A DNA stretch of 32,469 nt, taken from contig JAGBZO010000048.1 of assembly GCA_017628205.1 (NCBI GenBank), forward strand, positions 1 to 32,469. The letters run 5' to 3'. This document shows positions 24,801 to 32,469 of this stretch, piece after piece (the first letter of the stretch is position 1; the number at the start of each line of letters is the position of its first letter). A program made the translations under genes and the position numbers. This DNA is from Duodenibacillus sp. (lineage in GTDB: Bacteria; Pseudomonadota; Gammaproteobacteria; Burkholderiales; Burkholderiaceae_F). Below the pieces are notes generated by a model. The model was not told the origin of the DNA. It searched no databases and saw nothing but the letters and a program-made list of their open reading frames with translations.

Positions 24801-25970
24801 TTATTCGGCTCTGACGAGCTCTAGAAGAGTAATTTGGTTACTTGTACCCAATCGCAAGGGGAAGCCGTTCCAGACCTGCGTCCCCGGATGGACGTACAGC
24901 GTCATCTTACTACGGTTGTCTTGAGTTGTTGCCGAACTAGTACTTTCGGGGTGAGGGTTAACCCTGTAAACGCCTTCCACAAAACCGCCGTTTGTCGCTT
25001 TAACGACAACATCGAGCCCCGGCATTTGTCCGCCATGCGTGTGTCCGGACAACATCAGATCGACGCCGTAGCGCGCATACTCGGGAGCCGACTTTGGCTG
25101 GTGGGCTAATAAAATCACGAATCCTTTCGGAGCATCCTTCAAAGCCTGTTGCGGGTTCGGTTCTGTACGCGCGTATTTGCGCGCAACCGGATCGGTCACC
25201 CCGGCAATCACCAACGGATAGCCGCGATCAGTCAATACAGTGTGTTCATTACGCAACAATCGAATACCGTGTTCGGCAAAAAAACGCATCCATCCGTCGT
25301 AGTCGACGTAGTGTTCGTGGTTCCCCTCGCACCCCCAAACTCCCATGGGGGCCCGCAAATCCGCCAATGGCTTAACGTCGGAGCCGCGCCCTTCGGGCGA
25401 ACCGTCGACATAATCACCCGTTATCACGACAAGATCGGGCTTGGTCGCGTTGGTTCGGTCAACAATGGCTTGCGTTCGATCGGCTCGAAACAAACCCGAT
25501 ACATGGATGTCGGACAAATGAGCGATACGCAAGCCCTCAAGCGCCTCGGGCAGATGAGGAACGGCAATACGCTGCACTTGAACGCCGGGCAAAAGCAACC
25601 CCTGCCACTCGGAAGCGGCCGTCAGCACCATGGCAAAAACAAACGCCGCCGACATCAACACACGACTTCCCGTCCATCGGTTCAAACGCAATCCGAACGG
25701 ACGCGTCAGAATCGTCGCGACATCTCGTACGCCAACGATGACGGCGCAAAAAAGAACGACGAGCTGAACGTAATCACCGACAACAATCCAAAACGGCGAC
25801 AGATCCGGCGCAACCATAGGGCCGCCGACGTAACGCGCGATCGTCGGTGTCAATGCGACCGGAATAAAAACAAGGAAGGACAACCAACGCATTTTCCCGC
25901 GGAATAAGGGATAAACCCCGCGCAAAAACACGTACAACGCGATCAGAGGAAAAATAACGGTAAATCGCAT
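24801..25970 (-). CDS. Membrane-anchored metallophosphoesterase (YkuE-like)
   Basis: Inner-membrane protein of 389 residues with about four N-terminal helices (about 2-18, 30-47, 60-82 and 105-120) and a calcineurin-like phosphoesterase domain (about 145-385). The metal motifs are complete: HLSDIH (Asp154, His156), GDYVDG (Asp186), GNHEH (Asn217, His218), a His at 290 and GHTHGGQ (His310, His312). Relatives include UDP-diacylglucosamine hydrolases (LpxG type) and YkuE/YaeI proteins with lipid or phosphodiester substrates. Next to dxr and upstream of the lpx genes a lipid role is tempting but unproven; no lpxH is in the window. AAGGAAGG lies just before the ATG. It lies 22 bp after the sensor kinase gene. 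Confidence 0.9.
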   Translation of the reverse strand: MRFTVIFPLIALYVFLRGVYPLFRGKMRWLSFLVFIPVALTPTIARYVGGPMVAPDLSPFWIVVGDYVQLVVLFCAVIVGVRDVATILTRPFGLRLNRWTGSRVLMSAAFVFAMVLTAASEWQGLLLPGVQVQRIAVPHLPEALEGLRIAHLSDIHVSGLFRADRTQAIVDRTNATKPDLVVITGDYVDGSPEGRGSDVKPLADLRAPMGVWGCEGNHEHYVDYDGWMRFFAEHGIRLLRNEHTVLTDRGYPLVIAGVTDPVARKYARTEPNPQQALKDAPKGFVILLAHQPKSAPEYARYGVDLMLSGHTHGGQMPGLDVVVKATNGGFVEGVYRVNPHPESTSSATTQDNRSKMTLYVHPGTQVWNGFPLRLGTSNQITLLELVRAE

Positions 25971-25992
25971 GATTGCCTTCCTTTGCGGAGAG

Positions 25993-27918
25993 TTAATGCA
26001 CCGTGCAGCGTTCGCTGGCCGGAATCGTCAGGCTGACGCTCGTACCGGACGGGAAAATCGACGGATCAACCCGATCGATCCGAACCGAAGCATGAATACG
26101 CTCGGCGCGTTCCCTCATGATGTTCATGCCGACATGTCGGGCCTTGCGCTTTTCCAACAACGCAGGATCGATGCCGACACCGTTATCGGATACGCAAATG
26201 AAGAAATCGTCGGCGTTGTCGATATCGATGCGCACCAACGAGGCATGCGAATGTTTGCGCACGTTGGCCAGAGCTTCTTGCATGATGAAAATCACCTGCA
26301 ACTTCTGCTTGTCGGTCAGTTCCGCCCCCAAACGTTGCGTATTGACTTCGACATGCAGGCCCGTTTGGTTTTCAAATCGATTGACGACCGTTGAAATGGC
26401 CTCGGCAAAGGATTCGGCATGAATGCGTTCTCGGAAGTTCAGCAACAATTCGCGCACGTCTTCATAAGACTGCTTGACGCCTTCCTTGATCTGGGCCACG
26501 GTATCGTCGACGAACGCCTTGTCGTCGGCTTTGAGTCCCGTTTCCAAAAACTGCACTTGAAGATTCAAGAAAGACAGCGATTGAGCGATGGAATCGTGCA
26601 ACCCCTGTGCCATCAGATTGCGTTCCTGCACCACGGCGTATTGCTGGTCGCGTTCGATCAAACGACGATTTTCGATGGCCACCCCCAAGTGGGAACCGAA
26701 GTTTTCATACAAACGGCACGTTTGCAGATCCAGATCCCGATCGTCGTCGTAGTACAAAACAAAGATGCCGATCGGTTTGTTGCCGTTTCGGATGTGCATC
26801 AGGTAAGCATCGCGATACCCGGCCTCGGAGGTGCCGTGCCCCAACGAGCCCCAGTGAAGGTTCGAATTCAAATCGATCAGACGGATGGCCGAATCGGCGC
26901 TCAATACGTCTTTTAGTTCGTTGAGGGGCAATGGTTGACGCGTCATGCGCGAGAACATGGAGCTCGGCAAATCAGAACTAGCCACCAATTCCATACTGGT
27001 GTTTTCACGATTGATCAACCAAATGCCGCAGGCCTTGGCTTGCGTAAAGTGCATCAACAGGCCGGTGAACCCTTCGCACATGTCGTCGACCGAGTGAGTT
27101 TCACCCAAATACGTCGTCACCTCGTACAACTGGGCGAGATCTCGGTTTTTGTCTTCGACGGCTTCCGTCTTTTCCTTAACCTTGGATTCCAGATTTTCAA
27201 CCAAATCCTGCAGACGGCCCGCCATGCGGTTGAAGCCGTTGCCGATGCGTTGGAACTCAAGCGACGAGCGCTCGAGATTGACTCGCGAGAACAGATTGCC
27301 GTCCGTCAGCTTCTTCATACCGTCCTGCAGACACTCCGTCGGTCGGATGACCCAACGCAAGAGCAAATACATGATGACGAACAAGCTGCCGACGGCCAAA
27401 CCGATCAATATCATCTGAATGTAGCGCATCTGCCAGAGCAATTTGCCGCGCTCTTGGTCAAGCTCCTGCTCAATCTGCGAGAAACGCAACGCAAAATGTT
27501 CGATCGACGGACTGTCGACGATCACCCCGTTGGATCGAGCTTCCTGCAGCAAGGGCAAAACCACATAGCCCCATTCGCGTTCGATCAGTTCGATTTGGTC
27601 CGAGACCTGTTGTCTGAGCCGATAACTGAAGGGAGTGTCGACACTGTAATCCCGAAGCATGTTCATCGAGGACTTGAACCTGACGATGACGTCCTGAAAT
27701 TCCTTGTCTTCAAACCGCGGATCCACCACGATATGCGCACGATAGATTTGAGCGCGCATGTTCGTCACCTGGGTCACCATTTCGCTGGCGCATTCAAACT
27801 TCCAACTCAACATCATCGTATAGCCGATGCTGGTCACGATGAAAGTCACCCAAACCGCCGTCAAACACAACAAACGCGTCGAAAGCGATCGGGAAAAGCG
27901 CATAAAACGAGAGATCAT
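25993..27918 (-). CDS. NarX/NarQ-type sensor histidine kinase
   Basis: Membrane sensor kinase of 641 residues. TM1 is at about 15-37, a periplasmic part at 38-166 and TM2 at 167-190. Then come HAMP (190-245) with a coiled signalling helix, a GAF-like domain (about 270-425), a HisKA_3 dimerisation helix with phospho-acceptor His441 in GLHDSIAQSLSFL, and HATPase_c (N box QEALANVRKHSHA, G1 SDNGVGIDP). This is the layout of NarX/NarQ. At the P-box position it reads VTNMRAQIYRAH (51-62), keeping MRxQxYR but not the preceding AGS-type residues that bind nitrate. The ATG at 27918 has GGGGAG nine bases upstream. It follows parC by 20 bp, and no response regulator gene is near. Ligand and partner are unknown. 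Confidence 0.9.
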   Translation of the reverse strand: MISRFMRFSRSLSTRLLCLTAVWVTFIVTSIGYTMMLSWKFECASEMVTQVTNMRAQIYRAHIVVDPRFEDKEFQDVIVRFKSSMNMLRDYSVDTPFSYRLRQQVSDQIELIEREWGYVVLPLLQEARSNGVIVDSPSIEHFALRFSQIEQELDQERGKLLWQMRYIQMILIGLAVGSLFVIMYLLLRWVIRPTECLQDGMKKLTDGNLFSRVNLERSSLEFQRIGNGFNRMAGRLQDLVENLESKVKEKTEAVEDKNRDLAQLYEVTTYLGETHSVDDMCEGFTGLLMHFTQAKACGIWLINRENTSMELVASSDLPSSMFSRMTRQPLPLNELKDVLSADSAIRLIDLNSNLHWGSLGHGTSEAGYRDAYLMHIRNGNKPIGIFVLYYDDDRDLDLQTCRLYENFGSHLGVAIENRRLIERDQQYAVVQERNLMAQGLHDSIAQSLSFLNLQVQFLETGLKADDKAFVDDTVAQIKEGVKQSYEDVRELLLNFRERIHAESFAEAISTVVNRFENQTGLHVEVNTQRLGAELTDKQKLQVIFIMQEALANVRKHSHASLVRIDIDNADDFFICVSDNGVGIDPALLEKRKARHVGMNIMRERAERIHASVRIDRVDPSIFPSGTSVSLTIPASERCTVH

Positions 27919-27938
27919 GCGGCTGCACTCCCCTGACG

Positions 27939-30539
27939 TCAAATAATTTTCGGTTCGGCTTCTTCTTCGAACTCGGTGGTTACGGCGTTGCCGGCGTCGT
28001 CCTTTTGCAAACGTACGATGTCCAACGCTTTGAATCGAATTTCCAATGCCTTTCCCTTGCGAGCGCGTTGTCCGAAATGGTACTGCCAATCGGCGCGCAT
28101 CAAGGTTTTTTCACGTTTCGTGCTGCGTCCCTGCCCCTTGACAACGGCCCCGTCATCACCGACGGGACGAACGGCCAACAGCTTTTCGCCCACGTTGAGA
28201 TCCATCAGCGTCACACCCTTGCCGCCGCCGGAGAGCACGCGCAGCTGCGTCAATTCAAAGACGAGCAAACGTCCTTCGGCGGACAAACAGGCCAAACGCG
28301 TGTCGTTTGCACCGATCGTCATAGGAACGAACATGTTGGCGCCTTCGGGCAGATTCATGAAGGCCTTGCCGCTCTTGACGCGCGCCGTCATGTCGCCGAT
28401 CGTACAAGCCAACCCAAAGCCGGCGTCGTTAGCCAACACCACGCGTGTTTTGGCCGAACCGGCAACGTAGCCGACGATTTCGGTGCCGACATCCATGTCG
28501 ATGAAGCTCGTCAGAGGTAACCCCTCGCCGCGAGCGCTCGGCAACTGGGAGACGCCGATCGAATAGACGCGGCCGTTGCTGCCGACGGCAATCAGCGTGT
28601 CGTCCGTCGAGCACTCGATCGACGTGTGCAGCGCGTCACCCATCTTGTAGCTCATCAACGTGGCGTCATGTCCGTGTCCGGTTCGAGCGCGAACGAACCC
28701 CTTTTGAGAAATCACGACGGTGACCGGTTCGGTCTGCGTCACCTGTTCGATCACGGCGCGTTGTGCAGGTTGCACCAGCGTGCGTCGTTCGTCGCCGAAC
28801 TCCTTCATGGCTTCACGGACTTCGCGAGCAATAACGCCGCGCAACAGCTTGTCGCTACCTAAAATGCGTTCGAGCGAGGCCTTTTCCTGTTCGAGCTTGC
28901 CCATTTCGTCACGCACTTGTTCCATGGCCAAGTTGGCGAGTTGGCGCAGACGCAAGTCAAGAATGTCTTCGGCTTGTTGATCGGACAAAGCGAACTCGGC
29001 CATCAGCGTTTCTTTCGGCTCGGGATCAAAACGAACGATTTCGATGACGCGATCGATGTTGTCGATGGCAATCGTGCGGCCCTGCAAAATGTGCAAACGG
29101 GCGTTGACCTTTTCAAGACGCACCTGCGTACGACGACGCACAGCCGTCGTACGAGCGCTGATCCATTCGTTCAAAATCTCGAGCAAGTTCTTTTGGCGCG
29201 GTCGACCGTCAATCCCGAGCATGACGAGGTTGACCGGCGCGTTGCTTTCAAGCGAGGTATAGGCCAACAACGTGTTGACAAACACGTTACGGTCGATACG
29301 ACTGTTCTTGGGCTCGAAAACGATGCGTACGGGCGTTTCGCGGTCGCTTTCGTCTCGCTGACCGTCGAGCAGCGCCAAAATTGCGGCTTTGTGCTGTTGT
29401 TGCTCTGCCGTGAGCGTTTTCTTGCCTGCCTTGGGTTTGGGATTGGTCAACTCACCCAATTGCGTCAGAACGGATTCGGTGCTGGCGGCCGGAGGCAACT
29501 CGTCGATCACCAGTTGCCACTGTCCGCGTTGCAATTCTTCAAAGTGATATCGGGCGCGCATCTTGAGCGAACCACGACCGCTCTCGTAGATGGAGCGAAT
29601 ATCGTTTTTGGACGAAATAATCTGGGCGCCACCCGGGAAATCGGGAGCCGGCAAAACGGTAAGGATTTCGTCGAGCGTCGTCGTCGGCGTGTCGAGCAAC
29701 TTCAAAACGGCCTCGCCGACCTCATTGAGGTTGTGCGAGGGGATTTCCGTTGCCATACCGACGGCGATGCCGCTAGCGCCGTTGAGCAGTACGAAAGGCA
29801 AACGCGCGGGCAGTTGCGTCGGTTCCTTGAACGCGCCGTCGTAATTGGGAATAAAGTCGACGTCGCCGCTGTCAAGCTCGCTCAGCAACAAGGAAGAAAT
29901 CTTCGTCAATCGCGCTTCGGTGTAACGCATGGCGGCGGCCGAGTCGCCGTCGCGGGACCCGAAGTTGCCAACGCCGTCGACCAACGGATAGCGAAGGCTG
30001 AAATCTTGAGCCAAACGAACCATCGCGTCGTAGGCCGCCTGATCGCCGTGCGGATGGTATTTACCCAGGACGTCGCCGACCACGCGGGCACACTTCACGG
30101 TCTTTGCCGTCGGCTGCAAACGCATCCGATCCATGGCGTACAAAATACGTCGTTGAACGGGCTTCATGCCGTCGAACACATCGGGCAACGCGCGACTCTT
30201 AACCACGGACAACGCGTATTCCAAATACGCTTGCGCCGCATAACGAGCAAGCGTCAACTCGCCGTTTTGCTTGGCGCCCTGACCATCCGTCAACACGGGC
30301 GGCAACCCCGTATCGTCGCTATCGATCTGCTCTTCATCGCGTTCCGGTTCGACAGCGGTGGTGCTCGGAGCCGCAACCGATTCCGATTCGACTGAGGCGT
30401 CGGACAACACGGACTGCTGTTGATGGGACAAAGTGACGGACGCTTCGGACTCCAACGCGTTTGGCGTCGACGAAGCGTTAGGTTCAATGGGAGACAAATC
30501 GGCAAACAAATCGGGCGACTGAGGAGGCTTTTTAGACAT
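27939..30539 (-). CDS. parC: DNA topoisomerase IV subunit A
   Basis: Subunit of topoisomerase IV that cuts and rejoins DNA to unlink daughter chromosomes. The 866 residues are longer than E. coli ParC (752), mainly through an acidic, low-complexity N-terminal tail of about 90 residues. The winged-helix and tower core follow, with catalytic Tyr206 in [10 protein letters not shown], and then a C-terminal beta-pinwheel (about 590-840). The quinolone region reads [11 protein letters not shown]: Gln167 is where E. coli has Ser80, and Asp171 where it has Glu84. No clear ribosome binding site precedes the ATG. parE is not adjacent; rmuC lies upstream and the sensor kinase 20 bp downstream. GyrA is a less likely identity given the pinwheel sequence. 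Confidence 0.93.
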   Translation of the reverse strand: MSKKPPQSPDLFADLSPIEPNASSTPNALESEASVTLSHQQQSVLSDASVESESVAAPSTTAVEPERDEEQIDSDDTGLPPVLTDGQGAKQNGELTLARYAAQAYLEYALSVVKSRALPDVFDGMKPVQRRILYAMDRMRLQPTAKTVKCARVVGDVLGKYHPHGDQAAYDAMVRLAQDFSLRYPLVDGVGNFGSRDGDSAAAMRYTEARLTKISSLLLSELDSGDVDFIPNYDGAFKEPTQLPARLPFVLLNGASGIAVGMATEIPSHNLNEVGEAVLKLLDTPTTTLDEILTVLPAPDFPGGAQIISSKNDIRSIYESGRGSLKMRARYHFEELQRGQWQLVIDELPPAASTESVLTQLGELTNPKPKAGKKTLTAEQQQHKAAILALLDGQRDESDRETPVRIVFEPKNSRIDRNVFVNTLLAYTSLESNAPVNLVMLGIDGRPRQKNLLEILNEWISARTTAVRRRTQVRLEKVNARLHILQGRTIAIDNIDRVIEIVRFDPEPKETLMAEFALSDQQAEDILDLRLRQLANLAMEQVRDEMGKLEQEKASLERILGSDKLLRGVIAREVREAMKEFGDERRTLVQPAQRAVIEQVTQTEPVTVVISQKGFVRARTGHGHDATLMSYKMGDALHTSIECSTDDTLIAVGSNGRVYSIGVSQLPSARGEGLPLTSFIDMDVGTEIVGYVAGSAKTRVVLANDAGFGLACTIGDMTARVKSGKAFMNLPEGANMFVPMTIGANDTRLACLSAEGRLLVFELTQLRVLSGGGKGVTLMDLNVGEKLLAVRPVGDDGAVVKGQGRSTKREKTLMRADWQYHFGQRARKGKALEIRFKALDIVRLQKDDAGNAVTTEFEEEAEPKII

Positions 30540-30559
30540 GAACTGTGCGAATCAACGAA

Positions 30560-30599
30560 ATCAAAACATCAAGCCGAGCCGGTTAAACCGCGGCTCGGC
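30560..30599 (-). terminator. Terminator-like hairpin between rmuC and parC
   Basis: GCCGAGCC (30573-30580) pairs with GGCTCGGC (30592-30599) around a loop that can form a small inner stem. On the minus strand it is followed by TTGATGTTTTGATTT. It lies about 60 bp after rmuC and 33 bp before parC; the T run is broken, so strength is uncertain. Confidence 0.6.
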
Positions 30600-30662
30600 A
30601 CTACAAGCGATCTGAGGATGTTAATTTAGCAAACTTGGGCGCAAAATCAATCCTCAGGAATG

Positions 30663-31970
30663 CTAAGAACAGTCGAGGGAGTTTTCTTGTTCCACGACGG
30701 TTTCCGAACGCACCGCCTCGACGCTTTGAAGCCGGCGATTCATCACATTGGTGCGGGTTTTGACCGCCCCGATCGCCGTTCGAACACCGTCCATTTTCTT
30801 CTCCACGCCCTCGATGGCTTGAGCGAACTTGACGAACTCGGTCTTGACCTGCCCCAACACGTGCCAGACCTCCGCGCTCTTTTGTTCGATGGCTAAGGTC
30901 CTGAAACCCATTTGCAAGCTGTTGATCAAGGCGGCCAACACGGTTGGACCGGCAATCGTCACATGCGTTTCGCGCTGCACGCGCTCCATCAAACCGGGAA
31001 TTTTCAGTACGTCGGCCCAAAGGCTCTCAATCGGCAAATACAAGACGGCAAACTCCGTCGTATAAGGCACCTCGACATACTTGGCTCGAATCTTCGTCGC
31101 CTCATCGACAATACGGGTGGCCAATGCTTTCAGACTGGCCGTCTCGCCCTCTTTGTCCGCACGTTCTCGCGCGTCGATCAATCGTTCGTAGTCCTCCAAC
31201 GGGAACTTCGCGTCGATCGGGAGCCATATCTGTTCGACCGTGCCGTTTCCGGGCAAGCAAACGGCAAACTCCACTCGCATGTCGCTGCCCGGCCGCGTGG
31301 CGACGTTCTTGGCATACTGCTCGACGGTGAGCAATTCGTCCAAGAGATACCCCAACTGCACTTCGCCGAACGTGCCGCGCGTTTTGACATTGGTCAGAAC
31401 GCGACGCAATCCGTCCACATCTTGCGCCATTTCGCGCATTTCACCGAGACCGCGATGTACGGCCGCAAGTTGGTCTTCCACCGTTTTGAAGCTCAGGCTC
31501 AAGCGATCGTTGATGGTCGTTTGCAATTTATCTTGAACGGTCGATTGGATGTCGGCCAAGGCCTTGTCGTTTTGTTGTCGGATTTTGTCGAGTTCATTGC
31601 CCACCGTCGCATGCACGGTATGCAACTGATTGGCCATAACATCGCGCAATTGTCCCAATTGATGGGTCTGATCCGTCGACATTTGTTGAATGAGTCCGAG
31701 GAAATTGACAAACTGAGCGTTTTGCTCGGACAACTGTCGATGCACGATCGAATTCATCTCTTGCCGCACGCCGCTCATTTCTTGGGATACGTGCGCGCGA
31801 ACATCGTCATGCATGCGTCGAATCGACGCTTGCGCATCGGCTTCGCGCTGTTCCAATGCGCGCCATTTCATTGCGAGCGTCACCGCGACAACCAACAGCA
31901 ATGCTAAAAGGACGAGGACCGCCAGAGCCAGATAGGCGGCGTTATGTGTCAATATCTGTTCTAATGGCAT
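30663..31970 (-). CDS. rmuC: RmuC family DNA recombination protein
   Basis: Protein of about 435 residues with one N-terminal membrane helix (about 12-33, YLALAVLVLLALLLVVAVTL), a long coiled coil (about 40-190) and the RmuC nuclease-like domain (about 195-380). Family blocks include RRVLTNVKTRGTFGEVQLGYLL, WLPIDAKFPLEDYERL and ESLWADVLKIPGLMERVQ. RmuC limits recombination at inverted repeats in E. coli and is thought to be a membrane-tethered nuclease of the PD-(D/E)xK fold. I place the start at 31970 because the helix follows directly; 35 more residues are possible upstream and neither start has a strong ribosome binding site. It is the first gene of the long minus-strand run. Confidence 0.9.
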   Translation of the reverse strand: MPLEQILTHNAAYLALAVLVLLALLLVVAVTLAMKWRALEQREADAQASIRRMHDDVRAHVSQEMSGVRQEMNSIVHRQLSEQNAQFVNFLGLIQQMSTDQTHQLGQLRDVMANQLHTVHATVGNELDKIRQQNDKALADIQSTVQDKLQTTINDRLSLSFKTVEDQLAAVHRGLGEMREMAQDVDGLRRVLTNVKTRGTFGEVQLGYLLDELLTVEQYAKNVATRPGSDMRVEFAVCLPGNGTVEQIWLPIDAKFPLEDYERLIDARERADKEGETASLKALATRIVDEATKIRAKYVEVPYTTEFAVLYLPIESLWADVLKIPGLMERVQRETHVTIAGPTVLAALINSLQMGFRTLAIEQKSAEVWHVLGQVKTEFVKFAQAIEGVEKKMDGVRTAIGAVKTRTNVMNRRLQSVEAVRSETVVEQENSLDCS

Positions 31971-32150
31971 GACAGTCAAATAAAACGATTCAATTCCAAC
32001 ACAATACAGCAAAGTCGCGTCATCCGTTGTCGCCGAACGCATGCTGCACAGGTTTGCGACGCCAATGCCTCGCACAAGCTTCTTGCGATCAAAACAGCGG
32101 AACGAACACCATCACTATAGAACAACAAACGTCTTACATTTGTCACTCGA

Positions 32151-32184
32151 TCACAAAAAAGCCGATTCGGACGAGTCGGCTTTT
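32151..32184 (-). terminator. Intrinsic terminator upstream of rmuC
   Basis: AAAAGCCGA (32157-32165) pairs with TCGGCTTTT (32176-32184) around a 10-nt loop. On the minus strand it is followed by TTTTTTG, and on the plus strand by a shorter T run. It lies immediately beside the end of the IS200-like remnant and probably belonged to the gene that once preceded rmuC on the minus strand. Confidence 0.8.
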
Positions 32185-32201
32185 AACTACATCCGCGGAA
32201 G

Positions 32202-32251
32202 TCCTCCTGCGTGAGCAGGAGGATGGATAGCGGGCCGAGCGTTAGCTCGGC
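32202..32251. repeat. Paired hairpins at the IS200-like right end
   Basis: Two perfect stem-loops lie ten bases apart. TCCTCCTGC pairs with GCAGGAGGA around GTGA, and GCCGAGC pairs with GCTCGGC around GTTA. They follow the transposase frame and are probably the foldback signals of the element. The outer one could also act as an RNA hairpin. Confidence 0.75.
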
Positions 32252-32469
32252 GAACGCTGATTTTGGATCTATTTCTTGATTGTTTCCGTGTTTGCTCCAT
32301 CGCCAACCGATAAAACACAATAACTTCGAGTACAGAATAGTTTACCCCAGAGTTTCGATTTGATTTCATTCCACTGGTGCGTTCGAATGCGACAACTTGT
32401 GACGCTTTTGATTGTGCGAACAAGGTCAGAAATCCTTATCGTTGGTAAACTTTCCAGTAATAACTGCAC
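32242..32469 (-). pseudogene. tnpA: IS200-type Y1 transposase (TnpA), C-terminal part, degraded
   Basis: The frame enters from the right edge and reads VQLLLE, then ISDLVRTIKSVTS, KLWGKLFCTRSY and SVGDGANTETIKK. These match the C-terminal half of IS200/IS605 HUH transposases. The codon after IKK is TAG (32269-32271); beyond it the frame continues IQNQRSPS and then TAA. The family pattern here is KKYIxNQ, so the amber codon falls on the catalytic tyrosine. At the window edge VQ stands where the family has the second histidine of HVH, so that metal ligand also seems to be Gln. Both changes would stop catalysis. The first half of the gene is outside the window. Confidence 0.8.

Larger units (their letters stand above)
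32190..32469 (-). mobile_element. IS200/IS605-type insertion sequence remnant (right end, cut by window)
   Basis: A broken Y1 transposase gene (32242-32469) is followed by two tight hairpins at 32234-32251 (7-bp stem, GTTA loop) and 32202-32223 (9-bp stem, GTGA loop). Subterminal hairpins without terminal inverted repeats are the hallmark of this family, whose transposase recognises them as single-stranded DNA. The outer boundary near 32185-32195 is estimated and no target duplication is expected. The other end lies beyond the window. Confidence 0.75.

Noticed and set aside
28917-30395. Plus-strand frame of 492 codons opposite parC
   Set aside because: It is a shadow of parC, which has its catalytic Tyr and all family motifs on the other strand.
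32202-32251. Two tandem hairpins considered as a CRISPR or REP array
   Set aside because: The two stems differ in sequence, there are no regularly spaced repeats, and they sit exactly where the foldback end of an IS200-type element is expected.
32187-32423. Minus-strand frame of 78 codons at the right edge
   Set aside because: It is out of frame with the recognisable transposase sequence and reads through both end hairpins, whose repeats give its Ala/Pro/Arg-rich tail.

Overview
The window reads as a chromosomal segment from a Gram-negative betaproteobacterium, most likely a gut-associated member of the Burkholderiales close to Sutterella or Parasutterella. That placement is an inference. 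It rests on a tripartite tricarboxylate transporter (TctA/B/C), a folC-dedD-cvpA cluster, a dxr-rseP-bamA-skp-lpxD-fabZ-lpxA-lpxB envelope block, and aspartase together with an alanine symporter, which suit an organism that lives on amino acids with little sugar. Codons are moderately GC-rich; several intergenic stretches are clearly AT-rich.

Layout. (1) 1-1560, plus strand: the 3' part of a sodium:alanine symporter and a class I SAM methyltransferase, each followed by a clear terminator. (2) 1581-5045, minus strand: a membrane site-2 protease, a terminator, then folC, a SPOR-domain protein (dedD type) and cvpA. (3) 5120-5752, plus: a metal-dependent cyclase/formamidase-family hydrolase. (4) 5898-12820, metabolic block: aspartase (minus) behind a 680-bp gap with no gene, tctB-tctA-tctC (minus), and a divergent FGGY sugar kinase (plus). 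(5) 12877-14168: a periplasmic rhodanese, an antitoxin-like HTH protein without a toxin, and an AT-rich stretch with a perfect 22-bp palindrome. (6) 14169-31970: an almost unbroken minus-strand run. In transcription order it is rmuC, parC, a NarX-like sensor kinase, a membrane metallophosphoesterase, dxr, rseP, bamA, skp, lpxD, fabZ, lpxA, lpxB and moaA. (7) 32190-32469: a decayed IS200-type transposase cut by the window edge.

How the genes work together. Region 6 is an envelope-biogenesis superoperon: isoprenoid precursor (Dxr), stress proteolysis (RseP), outer-membrane protein assembly (BamA, Skp) and lipid A synthesis (LpxD, LpxA, LpxB, with FabZ shaping the acyl pool). Terminator-like hairpins at dxr/rseP and skp/lpxD suggest it is split into sub-units. 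AspA can make fumarate from aspartate for anaerobic respiration. The Tct cassette and the divergent kinase look like an uptake-and-phosphorylation pair for an unknown substrate.

I see no CRISPR array, rRNA, tRNA, prophage or clear new defence system. The most interesting items are the sensor kinase with a degenerate P-box and no adjacent response regulator, the lone antitoxin-like regulator with its palindrome, the Tct-FGGY pairing, the glutamine in the quinolone-determining region of ParC, and the IS200 remnant that has lost its catalytic tyrosine codon and apparently one HUH histidine.
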